In this document: positions 36,211 to 44,579 of the stretch, one piece after another | Position numbering within the stretch: position 1 is the first letter of the stretch | Layout: each line of letters opens with the position of its first letter | Assembly (NCBI GenBank): GCA_016463775.1 | Contig: JAEMQQ010000008.1 | Coordinates: forward strand, 1 to 50,353 | DNA from: Ilumatobacteraceae bacterium | GTDB taxonomy: Bacteria > Actinomycetota > Acidimicrobiia > Acidimicrobiales > Ilumatobacteraceae | Direction: 5' to 3' | DNA length: 50,353 bases | Notes under the pieces: model-generated | Databases searched by the model: none | What the model saw: the letters and a program-made list of their open reading frames with translations, nothing else | Told to the model about the DNA's origin: nothing | Translations under genes and position numbers: made by a program

Positions 36211-37041
36211 TCAGCCCAAGCTGAGGGTGAGTTCGTACACGTGACGCTTGGACACGCCAAAACGTGCCGACACCCGTGAGGCTGCGTCTTTGCGCGTGAC
36301 ACCTGCAGCAATTTCGGCACGCAGCGCGGCGATGATGTCGTCATCGGTCGGCGGGGCAGCGGGTGCAGCACCATCGAGCACCAACACGAATTCGCCGCGG
36401 GGCTCGCCGTCGGCGTGGCGTTTTACGGCGTCGCGCAAGGTGCCGCGCCACACGTCTTCATGAATCTTGGTGAGTTCGGCGGCAATCGCGATGCGTCGTT
36501 GTGATCCGCACATCAGTTCCAGGTCGGCAAGCGTCTTGTGGAGCCGATGCGGTGCTTCGTACAGCACGGTCGTGCGGGTTTCAACGGCGACCATCTCCAG
36601 CCGTACTTTGCGTTCCACACCGGTGCGCGGCAAAAAACCCTCAAAAACAAACCGCCCGGCTGGCAAACCGCTCAGTGTGACCGCCATGATCGCCGCCGAC
36701 GGCCCGGGCGTGGCACTCACCACACCGCCGGCGTCAACGACGGCACGCACGATGCGCTCACCGGGGTCGCTGATGCCGGGGCTCCCTGCATCGGTGATGA
36801 GAGCGACAACCTTGCCCTCGGCAACCAATGCCACGATCTTTTCACGCGAGTCGTGTTCGGTGTGCTCGTTGACGATGAGCAATGGTTTGTCGCTCACGCC
36901 GATGTGCTGCAGCAACTTGCTCGAGTGCCGTGTGTCTTCACAACAAATCACATCGGCTTCGCGTAGTGCCTCGATGGCCCGTGCCGTGATGTCAGACAAA
37001 TTGCCGATGGGCGTGGCCACGAGCACGAGCTTGCCGGTCAT
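36211..37041 (-). CDS. rsmI: 16S rRNA (cytidine-2'-O)-methyltransferase RsmI
   Basis: A 276-residue tetrapyrrole-methylase-fold enzyme methylating the ribose of 16S C1402. LVLVATPIGNLSDITARA begins the protein, followed by ICCEDTRHSSKLL, LITDAGSPGISDPG, ATPGPSAAIMAVTLSGLP and VLYEAPHRL. A C-terminal HTH-like tail ends RVSARFGVSKRHVYEL. The ATG at 37041 overlaps the DUF192 stop (ATGA), which fixes it over a longer open frame. rsmI near metG is common in actinobacteria. Confidence 0.95.
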   Translation of the reverse strand: MTGKLVLVATPIGNLSDITARAIEALREADVICCEDTRHSSKLLQHIGVSDKPLLIVNEHTEHDSREKIVALVAEGKVVALITDAGSPGISDPGERIVRAVVDAGGVVSATPGPSAAIMAVTLSGLPAGRFVFEGFLPRTGVERKVRLEMVAVETRTTVLYEAPHRLHKTLADLELMCGSQRRIAIAAELTKIHEDVWRGTLRDAVKRHADGEPRGEFVLVLDGAAPAAPPTDDDIIAALRAEIAAGVTRKDAASRVSARFGVSKRHVYELTLSLG

Positions 37042-37412
37042 GCGCGTTGCCGTGTTGACGGTGCGTCGCTCGTGCGACGCACTTCCACGGTGTGGCCAAC
37101 CTGCAGGCCCCAGCGTTCGAACGAACCGGCCTTGGCCTCCACCACGGTGTGCGCCGCTGGCACGGGTAGCGGCAATCGCCTGGGGGCCAGACGGTGCATT
37201 TTCACCACTCGTGACTCGTCGTTCAAGTACGCCACGTCGAGCGCACTTCGACATCCGAACGTGTGCACCCATTTGCACTTCGGGAGCACCAGAGCAAATT
37301 GCGGGTCGGGTTCACCAATCAGGCCGCGTCGGCGATCACGGCGCGATTCGGCAACGGTGGCGCTGGCCAACACTCGACCTTGCGCCACGAGCCACGCATT
37401 GGTCGGCGTCAT
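37038..37412 (-). CDS. DUF192 family protein
   Basis: A 124-residue small protein of DUF192. Conserved parts include RRRGLIG, KCKWVHTFGCRSALDVAYLN (the usual MHTFGMRFPID-like stretch), VKMHRLAPRRLPLP and the VVEAKAGSFERWGLQVG ending. Many DUF192 proteins are exported, but no signal peptide is visible here, so it is probably cytosolic. Function unknown. Its ATG overlaps the ychF TGA and its TGA overlaps the rsmI ATG, so all three are likely co-translated. Confidence 0.86.
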   Translation of the reverse strand: MTPTNAWLVAQGRVLASATVAESRRDRRRGLIGEPDPQFALVLPKCKWVHTFGCRSALDVAYLNDESRVVKMHRLAPRRLPLPVPAAHTVVEAKAGSFERWGLQVGHTVEVRRTSDAPSTRQRA

Positions 37413-38506
37413 ACGTTGAATCGAATCTCCGTTACATCGCCGTCGGCAACTTCGTAGTCCTTGCCTTCAACGCGCAACTTACCCACATCGCGGGCCTTCG
37501 ACCACGAGCCGAGGGCCAGCAACTCATCACAATGAATCATGTCGGCGCGAATGAAACCACGTTGCAGATCGGTATGAATTTTTCCGGCACACTCGGGCGC
37601 CTTGGCACCGGCGTTGAACGTCCACGCACGCGACTCTTTGTCGCCCGTGGTAAAAAATGTGCGCAAACCAAGTAGGTGATAGGCCGAGCGCACGAGGCGG
37701 GGTAGCGCACCTTCGCCCAAACCGAGCGCTTCAAGCATGTCGATGCGATCCTGACCCGTGAGTTGTGCCGCTTCGGCTTCGATCTGCACGCTCATGCCAA
37801 GCACTTCGACCTCATTTTCACTGGCCGACCCCGGTGGTGCCAATTCGGCTGCCACCCGCGCGACTTGGGCGGGAATCGTGTCGAGTGCATCTTCGGACAC
37901 ATTCACGACCGCCAGCACGCGGCGTGTGGTGAGCAGAAAGTGCGGCGCCAACAATTCGCGATCGGATTCCTTGATGCCCGCGCGATACAGCGGACGCCCC
38001 TCGGCCAGCAACACCTGCGCCCGTTCGAGTGCGCCGAGCTCGTCAAGAACCGAGTTGTCCATTCGTGCAGCCCTCTTCATTTTGCTGAGTTTGGTTTCGA
38101 CACTCTCCAAGTCGGCAAGCGCCAGTTCGAGTTCAACGACACGCAGGTGCTCAAGCGGGTCACTCGGGCCAGGTACGTCGTCATCCTGAAAGGCTCGTAG
38201 CACGAACACGATCGCGTCCACTTCACGAATGTTCGCCAGAAACTTGTTGCCGAGACCTTCGCCTTTGCTCGCACCTTCGACAAGCCCGCCAATATCGACC
38301 ACCTCGATGGTGGCGTTGACCACTTTCTTGCTTTTCGACATTGCAGCCAGGGCATCGAGTCGCGGGTCGAGCACCTTGGCCATGCCAATGTTCGGATCTT
38401 TCGTGGCAAACGGATACGGCGCAGCCAGAGCGTTTGAGCCGGTCAGAGCGTTGTATAACGACGACTTACCAGCGTTGGGTAACCCGACGAGTCCGAAGCG
38501 CTCCAT
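37409..38506 (-). CDS. ychF: YchF/OLA1-family GTPase/ATPase
   Basis: A 365-residue P-loop NTPase that binds ribosomes and often prefers ATP. G1 is GLPNAGKS (8-15), G3 DIGGLVEGASKGEGLGN, followed by REVDAIVFVLRAF, a coiled-coil insertion (LALADLESVETKLSKMKRAAR) and a C-terminal TGS domain ending DGDVTEIRFNV. The true start is ATG 38506; a 13-residue upstream extension lacks similarity to the family. The gene diverges from sufB with a 101-bp gap. Confidence 0.96.
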   Translation of the reverse strand: MERFGLVGLPNAGKSSLYNALTGSNALAAPYPFATKDPNIGMAKVLDPRLDALAAMSKSKKVVNATIEVVDIGGLVEGASKGEGLGNKFLANIREVDAIVFVLRAFQDDDVPGPSDPLEHLRVVELELALADLESVETKLSKMKRAARMDNSVLDELGALERAQVLLAEGRPLYRAGIKESDRELLAPHFLLTTRRVLAVVNVSEDALDTIPAQVARVAAELAPPGSASENEVEVLGMSVQIEAEAAQLTGQDRIDMLEALGLGEGALPRLVRSAYHLLGLRTFFTTGDKESRAWTFNAGAKAPECAGKIHTDLQRGFIRADMIHCDELLALGSWSKARDVGKLRVEGKDYEVADGDVTEIRFNV

Positions 38507-38557
38507 ACAACGCAACGACGCTACGCCCAGTGCGCCGTAGGCCACACCTCCCAGGCC

Positions 38558-38597
38558 GTGGTTCTGGGTTGCCGAATTAGTACTATCTGCGTAGGAG
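38558..38597 (+). promoter_or_regulatory. Candidate suf promoter and ribosome site
   Basis: In the 101-bp gap between ychF and sufB, TACTAT (38581-38586) resembles a -10 element. AGGAG (38593-38597) lies ten bases before the sufB ATG. No convincing TTGACA-like -35 is seen at the right distance, and no sufR regulator gene adjoins. Confidence 0.3.
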
Positions 38598-38607
38598 AAA
38601 TTACCCC

Positions 38608-40008
38608 ATGACCAGCTTCGATCTCGACCTCTCTAAATACTCGTTGGGGTGGAGCGACGAGGTGGAGTATGCCTTTGCTCCAGAAAAGGGTCTCAACGAC
38701 CGCGTCGTCGAGCAAATCTCCTGGTGGAAGGGCGAACCCGAGTGGATGCGCAAGATGCGTCTGCGTTCGCTGACCACCTTCGACAAAAAGCCGATGGCCG
38801 AGTGGTTCGCCGTCAACATGCCCGAACTAGATTTCCAGGATATTTTTTATTATCTGAAGCCCGCCACCGAACAGGTGAGCGAGTGGGAAGACCTGCCCGA
38901 GCAAATGCGTAACACCTACGAAAAACTCGGCATCCCCGAAGCCGAGCGCAAGTACCTGGCCGGTGTCACCGCGCAGTATGAAAGCGAAGTGGTGTTCCAC
39001 CGCAACCGCGAAGATCTCGAGAAGCTCGGCATCTTGTTCTGCGACATGGACACCGCCTTGCGTGAGTATCCCGACTTGGTCAAGCAATACTTCGGCAGTG
39101 TCATCACGCCGGGTGATAACAAGTTCTCGGCGCTCAACACCGCGGTGTGGTCGGGTGGCTCGTTCATCTATGTGCCACCTGGCGTGGAATGCGATATGCC
39201 GCTGCAGGCGTACTTCCGTATCAACTCAGAAAACGCCGGTCAGTTCGAGCGCACGCTCATTATCGCCGACGAAGGCTCGAAGGTGCACTACATCGAAGGT
39301 TGCTCGGCGCCGGTGTACACCAACAATTCGCTGCACTCTGCCGTGGTTGAAATCATCGTCAAGCCGAGTGCCCACGTCACCTACACCACGATTCAGAACT
39401 GGTCGCCCAACGTGTACAACTTGGTCACCAAGCGCGCCCGTGTCGAAGCCGAAGGCCACATGGAGTGGATCGATGGCAACATCGGCTCGAAGCTCACGAT
39501 GAAGTACCCGAGCGTGTACCTCGTTGGCCCCAAAGCCACGGGTGAAGTGTTGTCGGTTGCCTATGCAGGTGCCGGCCAGCACCAAGACGCTGGCGCCAAG
39601 ATGGTGCACGCTGCACCAGAGACCACGTCAAAAATCGTTTCCAAGTCGATCAGCAAAGACGGTGGCATCACCGCCTATCGCGGTTTAGTGCGAGTCGAAG
39701 AGGGCGCCACGGGCTGCAAGAGCCATGTGCAGTGCGACGCGCTCATTCTTGACGAAAACAGCGAAAGTCGCACTTTCCCGTATATGGAAGTCGGCGAGCG
39801 CGATGCCCAAATCGGCCACGAAGCCACGGTGTCAAAGATTGCCGACGAACAATTGTTTTATCTCACCAGTCGCGGTCTCACACCCGAGCAGGCCATGGGC
39901 ATGGTGGTCAACGGTTTCATCGAGCCCGTCACGCGCACGCTGCCGATGGAATATGCAGTCGAGTGGAGCCGTTTAATTGAACTGCAAATGGAAGGTTCGG
40001 TGGGCTGA
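38608..40008 (+). CDS. sufB: Fe-S cluster assembly protein SufB
   Basis: A 466-residue scaffold subunit of the SufBCD complex that builds Fe-S clusters. Typical parts are KYSLGWSDEVEYAF, KGLNDRVVEQIS, the segment WSGGSFIYVPPGVECDMPLQ with its cysteine, EGCSAPVYTNNSLHSAVVE and the C-terminal FYLTSRGLTPEQAMGMVVNGFIEP-like end (LTSRGLTPEQAMGM). The length equals that of other SufB proteins. First gene of the operon, followed after 38 bases by the Cys4 protein. No sufS, sufU or sufT is in the window, which differs from compact actinobacterial suf clusters. Confidence 0.96.
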   Translation: MTSFDLDLSKYSLGWSDEVEYAFAPEKGLNDRVVEQISWWKGEPEWMRKMRLRSLTTFDKKPMAEWFAVNMPELDFQDIFYYLKPATEQVSEWEDLPEQMRNTYEKLGIPEAERKYLAGVTAQYESEVVFHRNREDLEKLGILFCDMDTALREYPDLVKQYFGSVITPGDNKFSALNTAVWSGGSFIYVPPGVECDMPLQAYFRINSENAGQFERTLIIADEGSKVHYIEGCSAPVYTNNSLHSAVVEIIVKPSAHVTYTTIQNWSPNVYNLVTKRARVEAEGHMEWIDGNIGSKLTMKYPSVYLVGPKATGEVLSVAYAGAGQHQDAGAKMVHAAPETTSKIVSKSISKDGGITAYRGLVRVEEGATGCKSHVQCDALILDENSESRTFPYMEVGERDAQIGHEATVSKIADEQLFYLTSRGLTPEQAMGMVVNGFIEPVTRTLPMEYAVEWSRLIELQMEGSVG

Positions 40009-40046
40009 ACCCTCTGCAGCCCAGCCGAACTACCGTTTCATTTGCC

Positions 40047-40385
40047 ATGTCAATGCGTAACGATTGCCGCCACTTCGAAAGCCGCACCTACAACACCGGC
40101 GACACCGTTCGGCGCTGCAAATTGGACCTCGCACCCGAAGCACCCTGGCGCTGTCCGACGGATTGCCCCAAGTTTGACCGGCGTTCGATGGACGTGGGTT
40201 GGACGCACGGCACACTGGTGACCGGTTCGGCACCCGCGCAGCCAACGAGCCTTGATGACGGTTCGGCTGCAGCGATTTTGAGTGAAGCCGAATCAATCAT
40301 CAACGCCATTGCCTCGGATGTGGTGAGCGACCTAGAGCGCGGTAAGCCGAAGAGATCGAAACGCAACAAGAAGCGAAAGAAGTAA
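40047..40385 (+). CDS. Four-cysteine protein encoded between sufB and sufD
   Basis: A 112-residue protein with no family I can name. The N-terminal third holds C7, C24, C36 and C40 (NDCRHFESRTY, VRRCKLDLAP, WRCPTDCPKF), a pattern suited to a zinc knuckle or Fe-S site. The middle has GWTHGTLVTG, then a predicted helix with ILSEAESIINAIASDVVSDL, and the last 14 residues are almost all Lys and Arg. It lies 38 bases after sufB and four bases before sufD, so it is in the operon. A role in cluster assembly, iron handling or redox sensing is inferred from place and cysteines only. Confidence 0.82.
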   Translation: MSMRNDCRHFESRTYNTGDTVRRCKLDLAPEAPWRCPTDCPKFDRRSMDVGWTHGTLVTGSAPAQPTSLDDGSAAAILSEAESIINAIASDVVSDLERGKPKRSKRNKKRKK

Positions 40386-40389
40386 ACGA

Positions 40390-41490
40390 ATGTCGTCGCT
40401 TGCTGGACTCACCTTGCCCACTGTTGGCGCAGAACTGTGGCGCTACAGCCGCATCGGCGAACTTGACCTCGGTTCGTATGCAATTGGTTCGGTCGACACC
40501 ACCATTACCGGTGCCGTGGGTGCTCTAGGCAACGACTCGCACATTGCCCTTGCAGATATTTCGAGCGAAGCCCCCGACGTGTTTGAAAGCCTGCACGAGT
40601 CGAACGCAAACGTGGTTCGAGTCAGCACCCAACGCGGGCAGACGGTCAGCGAGCCCATCCTGCTCACGCACACCGTGAGTGCAGATGGCATCGTGTGCTT
40701 TCCTTCGCTCGAGATTGACGCGGCCGAAAACAGTGAAGTGGTCGTGGTTGAGCGATTCGTTTCGAGCGATTCGTGTCGCTCGCTGGTGGTGCCAATGGTG
40801 AAAATTCGCGCGGCGCAATCGGCGCGGGTCACCTACGTGGCGATCAACGAATTGGGTCGCAACACCTGGCTGATCGGGTATCAGCGGGCGAGTGCCGACC
40901 GCGATGCCACGGTTTCAGCATCCACAGTGGCCCTGGGTGGGGATTATTCACGGGTGCGCGCCGGCGTGCGCTTGGCGGGCAAGGGTGCATCTGCCAAGCA
41001 AGTGGCGTTGTATTTTGCCGACGGCAATCAGATGCACGACTTTCGCACGTTGCAAGACCACGCCGCACCGCGCACGCACAGCGACCTGCTCTTCAAAGGT
41101 GCGGTGCGCGATACTGCCAAGAGCGTGTACACCGGGCTCATCAAAATTCGGGAGAACGCCGACAAGTCAGAGGCGTTTCAGACCAACCGCAGCCTGACCT
41201 TGTCGAGTGGTGCGTGGGCCGAGAGCGTGCCGAACCTAGAAATTGAAACCAACGATGTGAAGTGCAGCCACGCCAGCACAGTTGGGCCGATCGACGACGA
41301 CCAGCGTTTCTATTTGGAGAGCCGTGGCATTCGCCCCGAAATCGCCGAACGCCTCGTGGTGTTCGGGTTCTTTGCCGATGTCATCGACCGTTTGCCCGCA
41401 GCAGCCCAGCCCGACGCCTTGCGCGACAAAGTTGGCGTCAAATTGCTCGGTGTCGACTTCGTACCCACCAAAATTGGGGCCAACCGATGA
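40390..41490 (+). CDS. sufD: Fe-S cluster assembly protein SufD
   Basis: A 366-residue SufB paralogue that pairs with SufB and SufC. The SufBD beta-helix core is seen: LADGNQMHDFRTLQDHAAPRTHS-type stretch (DHAAPRTHSDLLFKGAVRD), VYTGLIKIRENADKSEAFQ, LTLSSGAWAESVPNLEI, CSHASTVGPIDDDQRFYLES and the end SRGIRPEIAERLVVFGFF. The N-terminal helical region is short. Its TGA overlaps the Rieske ATG (ATGA). Confidence 0.93.
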   Translation: MSSLAGLTLPTVGAELWRYSRIGELDLGSYAIGSVDTTITGAVGALGNDSHIALADISSEAPDVFESLHESNANVVRVSTQRGQTVSEPILLTHTVSADGIVCFPSLEIDAAENSEVVVVERFVSSDSCRSLVVPMVKIRAAQSARVTYVAINELGRNTWLIGYQRASADRDATVSASTVALGGDYSRVRAGVRLAGKGASAKQVALYFADGNQMHDFRTLQDHAAPRTHSDLLFKGAVRDTAKSVYTGLIKIRENADKSEAFQTNRSLTLSSGAWAESVPNLEIETNDVKCSHASTVGPIDDDQRFYLESRGIRPEIAERLVVFGFFADVIDRLPAAAQPDALRDKVGVKLLGVDFVPTKIGANR

Positions 41491-41834
41491 CGACGCAACC
41501 CAAGGCGATGCAACGCATTTGTGCGCTCAGCGAACTAGTCGACGGTGCTGCTGCAAAGTTCGAGGTTGGCCGCCATGTGGTTGCAGTGGTGCGCATCGAT
41601 GACCAGGTGTATGCCATCGGCAACCGATGTACCCATGCCGAGGTGTCGTTGGCTGACGGCGATGTCAACTGCGACACCAAAGAACTCGAATGTGTGCGTC
41701 ATGGCAGTGCGTTCAACCTCGAAACAGGTCGGCCTCGCACGCTGCCGGCCACCCAACCCGTGCCGGTGTTCGTGGCCGAGGTGCGTGGCGACGATGTGTT
41801 TGTCTCCAGCGAACCCACCAAGGCCGCATCGTGA
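41487..41834 (+). CDS. Rieske [2Fe-2S] ferredoxin-type protein of the suf operon
   Basis: A 115-residue Rieske domain protein, like ferredoxin subunits of non-haem oxygenases. Cluster ligands are C48 and H50 (RCTHAEV) and C69 and H72 (CVRHGSAF). Residue C62 is an extra cysteine. A Rieske gene between sufD and sufC is common in actinobacteria and may feed electrons to cluster assembly; that role is inferred. Start and stop overlap the neighbours as ATGA and GTGA, so translation is tightly coupled. Confidence 0.93.
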   Translation: MTTQPKAMQRICALSELVDGAAAKFEVGRHVVAVVRIDDQVYAIGNRCTHAEVSLADGDVNCDTKELECVRHGSAFNLETGRPRTLPATQPVPVFVAEVRGDDVFVSSEPTKAAS

Positions 41835-42586
41835 CCCCACCGCAGACCAACGACGCGCAATACACGCTCGAGATTCACGATCTGCAAGCCAACGCTGGCA
41901 GCACGCAGATTTTGAACGGCATCAACCTCACCGTTCGCTCTGGTGAAGTGCATGCGGTGATGGGCCCGAACGGGGCCGGCAAATCCACATTGTCGGCAGT
42001 CATCATGGGCAAGCCCGGCTACACGGTCACCAAGGGCAGCATCATGTTGAATGGCAGCGACATCGTGGCGATGCCCACCTGGCAGCGCGCCCTTGCCGGT
42101 TTGCACCTCGTGATGCAGTACCCAACCGAAATCCCCGGGGTGGGAATCGACGAGTTGCTCAGCGAAGCACTCACCGAACGGGGGATTGACCCCGCCAAAC
42201 TCACCGCGCGTATCGCTGGCGAAGCCACTCGTATCGGTCTCGACGAGGCACTTATTCATCGGGCGGTCAACGTCGACTTTTCGGGTGGTGAAAAAAAGCG
42301 CAACGAAACGCTGCAACTCGCCGTGCTCGAGCCGCGCATCGTGGTGCTCGACGAACTTGACTCGGGCTTGGATATCGATGCGCTGCACGACTGTGCGCGG
42401 CGCGTTGAAGACCTCACCAACGAACGCAACCTCGGCGTGCTGGTGATTACGCACTACAGCCGTATCTTTGCCGACTTGAAACCCAACTTCGTGCACATCT
42501 TGGCCAAGGGTCGCATCGTGGCGAGTGGTGGGCCAGAGTTGGCCGATCAACTCGAGCGTGACGGCTACGAGGCGTTCAACCCGTAA
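41831..42586 (+). CDS. sufC: Fe-S cluster assembly ATPase SufC
   Basis: A 251-residue ABC-type ATPase that drives conformational change in SufBCD. Walker A GPNGAGKST, Q-loop MQYPTEIPGV, SufC signature FSGGEKKRNE and Walker B VVLDELDSGLDIDAL are all typical. VVNVDFSGGE-type spacing and length are normal. The start is GTG at 41831, overlapping the Rieske stop; the longer upstream frame is not coding. It is the last gene of the operon; a terminator follows within 30 bases. Confidence 0.96.
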   Translation: MTPPQTNDAQYTLEIHDLQANAGSTQILNGINLTVRSGEVHAVMGPNGAGKSTLSAVIMGKPGYTVTKGSIMLNGSDIVAMPTWQRALAGLHLVMQYPTEIPGVGIDELLSEALTERGIDPAKLTARIAGEATRIGLDEALIHRAVNVDFSGGEKKRNETLQLAVLEPRIVVLDELDSGLDIDALHDCARRVEDLTNERNLGVLVITHYSRIFADLKPNFVHILAKGRIVASGGPELADQLERDGYEAFNP

Positions 42587-42610
42587 AGAGGGAAGTGGGT
42601 ACAAACGAAA

Positions 42611-42634
42611 GGGGCGGCCCTTGCGGACCGCCCC
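42611..42634. terminator. Bidirectional terminator between sufC and the solute-binding gene
   Basis: GGGGCGG (42611-42617) pairs with CCGCCCC (42628-42634), extended by CC/GG inside the loop. On the minus strand it is followed by TTTCGTTTGT, a fair U-tract for the gene ending at 42659. On the plus strand the tail is less T-rich. It lies between two converging stop codons. Confidence 0.75.
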
Positions 42635-42658
42635 CGTCGTTACGACGTAAATTGCTGG

Positions 42659-44335
42659 TTACTTCGTGAAGCCGACCGTCGTCCAATCAAGGGACGTAAA
42701 GCCGAATGCACCGAAGTTGGCAACATTCTTTGGAACACCGACCACGTTGTTGCGTTGGAACAACGTGATGGAGTGCACCGCTTGGTATTGCAATGCGTCG
42801 GCTTCATTCGCCAGCGCGCAGCGCTTCTTCGGGTCGAGGATGCTGTTTGCTTTTGCAAACAGAGCATCAACTTCGGCCGAGCCGATGTTGCCGAAGTTTT
42901 GTGCTGTGCCCAATTTATGAAGGTTGCTCACCGAAGAGATGGGGAAGTTGTTTCCCGACCATGCGAAGAGCGTCATTTCAAACTGGCCACCAGTGACTTG
43001 CTTCAAGGTGAAGTAGTCGGCAGACGGAATCAGGGTTGGAACCAGCTCGATGCCGGCTTCCTTGGCCTGGGCCGAGGCCAACAGCACGGTGTCACGACGG
43101 TTGTCGTTGTTGCTCGGGTATTTGAGCGTCACGGAGAGGCGTTTGCCACCCTTGGCGTAAATACCGTCAGCACCTTTGCTCCAGCCGGCACTCGTGAGCA
43201 GCGCTTGAGCCGCCGCAATGTCGCGCTTGCCGAGTTTTCCGGTGTTGTCCTGGTTACAGGCAACTCCATCAAGGAACACGTGGTTGTTGTTTGGCTTGAC
43301 CTTCGGGTCAACGACACCTTGAATTGCCGTGGCGATTGCCTGGCGGTCAATTGAAAGCATGATGGCCTGACGAACCTTCACATCCCCGGTGATGTCTTGG
43401 AAGAGACCGAAGGTGAAGTGTTCGTGTGTCGGCGCCTTGGCAACACGCACGGAGAGTTTTGCATTCTCGCGAGCCTGCTTCAGGGCGTTGATGTCGTTAC
43501 CGATGTCCATGTAGTCGATCTCACCGTTGAGCAACGCAGCAATTTGCGCAGCCTGGGCGAGAGCCTTGAAGACGATCTTGTCAAGTACGGGCTTGGGGCC
43601 CCACCACTTTGGATCGCGCTCGACGGTAATCAAACGGCCGACCTTGTCAACGAAGGTCGAAGCGCCCTTACCGGACGAAGGCTTGAACGGCCCTGAAGTC
43701 ACGGTTGGACCGTTCTTCCATCCATCGTTGAAAGACGCAGCATCCTTGGTGAGTGACGCCGGCTTCAGACCACTAAAGAGTGGCTGCCAGTCGGCGTAGA
43801 TCTCTTTGAAGGTGACGACGATTTCGTTGTCATCCTTACCCTTCTTGACCGACTCGATTTTTTCATAGCCGACCGACGAAGTGATTTTGAACGACTTGTC
43901 TTCACCCTTCTGCACGTTCCACATGCCGACGAAATCGGCGAGGCCAATCTTCTTGCCGTCAGACCACTTGGCCTTCGGGTTGAGATTGAAAGTGACGACC
44001 TGCTTGCCATTGACGCGGCTCGCTTTTACGCTTGTTGCGTAGTTGGTGTCAACTTGGATCTTTGCGTCCTTATCGAAATAAATGAAGGATGGGAGCATGG
44101 TGCCCATCACCTGGCTGCAGTTGAGGAGGTTTCCTTCAATTGCGCTGGTGTTGAAGTTCGGGCAGATGTCCACCTGCACGAAGCGGAAGGTGCCGCCTTG
44201 CTTGAGTTTGTCGATGGACCGCTCGTTGATTTGACGAGCGTCCCCTTCTTTGGCGCTGACCTGATTGCCCAAGCCGAGCGGTGCGACGAGGGCCAAGGCA
44301 AATGCCATGACCGTCATCTTTTTCAGTGTGTTCAC
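42659..44335 (-). CDS. ABC transporter substrate-binding protein, family 5 (peptide/opine type)
   Basis: A 558-residue extracellular solute-binding protein. The signal peptide covers about 1-28 and ends NQVSA with an A-x-A-like cleavage site but no lipobox cysteine. The SBP_bac_5 core shows FNLNPKAKWSDGKKIGLADFV, GPFKPSSG, DPKWWG and KVRQAIMLSIDRQAIA. It should capture peptides or similar ligands for the permeases encoded divergently. The start is GTG at 44335 with AAGGGGAG nine bases upstream; GTG at 44341 is an alternative with poor spacing. Most such proteins in Gram-positives are lipoproteins, so the missing lipobox is unusual. Confidence 0.88.
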   Translation of the reverse strand: MNTLKKMTVMAFALALVAPLGLGNQVSAKEGDARQINERSIDKLKQGGTFRFVQVDICPNFNTSAIEGNLLNCSQVMGTMLPSFIYFDKDAKIQVDTNYATSVKASRVNGKQVVTFNLNPKAKWSDGKKIGLADFVGMWNVQKGEDKSFKITSSVGYEKIESVKKGKDDNEIVVTFKEIYADWQPLFSGLKPASLTKDAASFNDGWKNGPTVTSGPFKPSSGKGASTFVDKVGRLITVERDPKWWGPKPVLDKIVFKALAQAAQIAALLNGEIDYMDIGNDINALKQARENAKLSVRVAKAPTHEHFTFGLFQDITGDVKVRQAIMLSIDRQAIATAIQGVVDPKVKPNNNHVFLDGVACNQDNTGKLGKRDIAAAQALLTSAGWSKGADGIYAKGGKRLSVTLKYPSNNDNRRDTVLLASAQAKEAGIELVPTLIPSADYFTLKQVTGGQFEMTLFAWSGNNFPISSVSNLHKLGTAQNFGNIGSAEVDALFAKANSILDPKKRCALANEADALQYQAVHSITLFQRNNVVGVPKNVANFGAFGFTSLDWTTVGFTK

Positions 44336-44579
44336 TTTCACGTGCTCCCCTTTGTTTGTTTTGATGGGCGAAACAATCGGGAGTCTTGGGGACACCAAGG
44401 ACGCCCTCTCATTCGCTGTAGTTAGGCTAAGTGCTAAATCGTCTGTTGTCCACCCCTTGTCCACCTCTTGTTTGACCGTTTTTTGACCCTTGTTTACCTG
44501 CGTGTGGCGGGCGCTCAAAACCTGACTATCGTGTGAACGCCTAGCAAACAGGCAGTGAGGGCGGAAACAGGAACAACGA
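44336..44579. promoter_or_regulatory. Divergent intergenic region of the peptide transporter
   Basis: The largest gap of the window (244 bp) must hold promoters for both directions. It contains five 11-bp-spaced T-rich repeats at 44446-44498. A stem GTCTTGG-GGACA-CCAAGGAC (44384-44403, one bulge) lies on the substrate-binding-protein side, and AGGA lies eight bases before the permease GTG. Clear -35/-10 pairs could not be assigned. Confidence 0.5.
44446..44498. repeat. Five phased repeats, 11-bp period
   Basis: TTGTCCACC (44446), TTGTCCACC (44457), TTGTTTGACC (44468), TTTTTTGACC (44479) and TTGTTTACC (44490) start exactly 11 bases apart. The shared pattern is TTGT-YY-ACC. One helical turn per repeat suggests cooperative binding on one face of the DNA, or intrinsic bending by phased T-tracts. 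Confidence 0.85.

Noticed and set aside
36467-37675. 402-codon plus-strand frame across rsmI, DUF192 and ychF
   Set aside because: It runs antisense through three recognised genes and its translation is low-complexity with no known motif.
44446-44498. CRISPR-like array
   Set aside because: Repeats are 9-10 bases with 1-2 base gaps and no spacers or cas genes.
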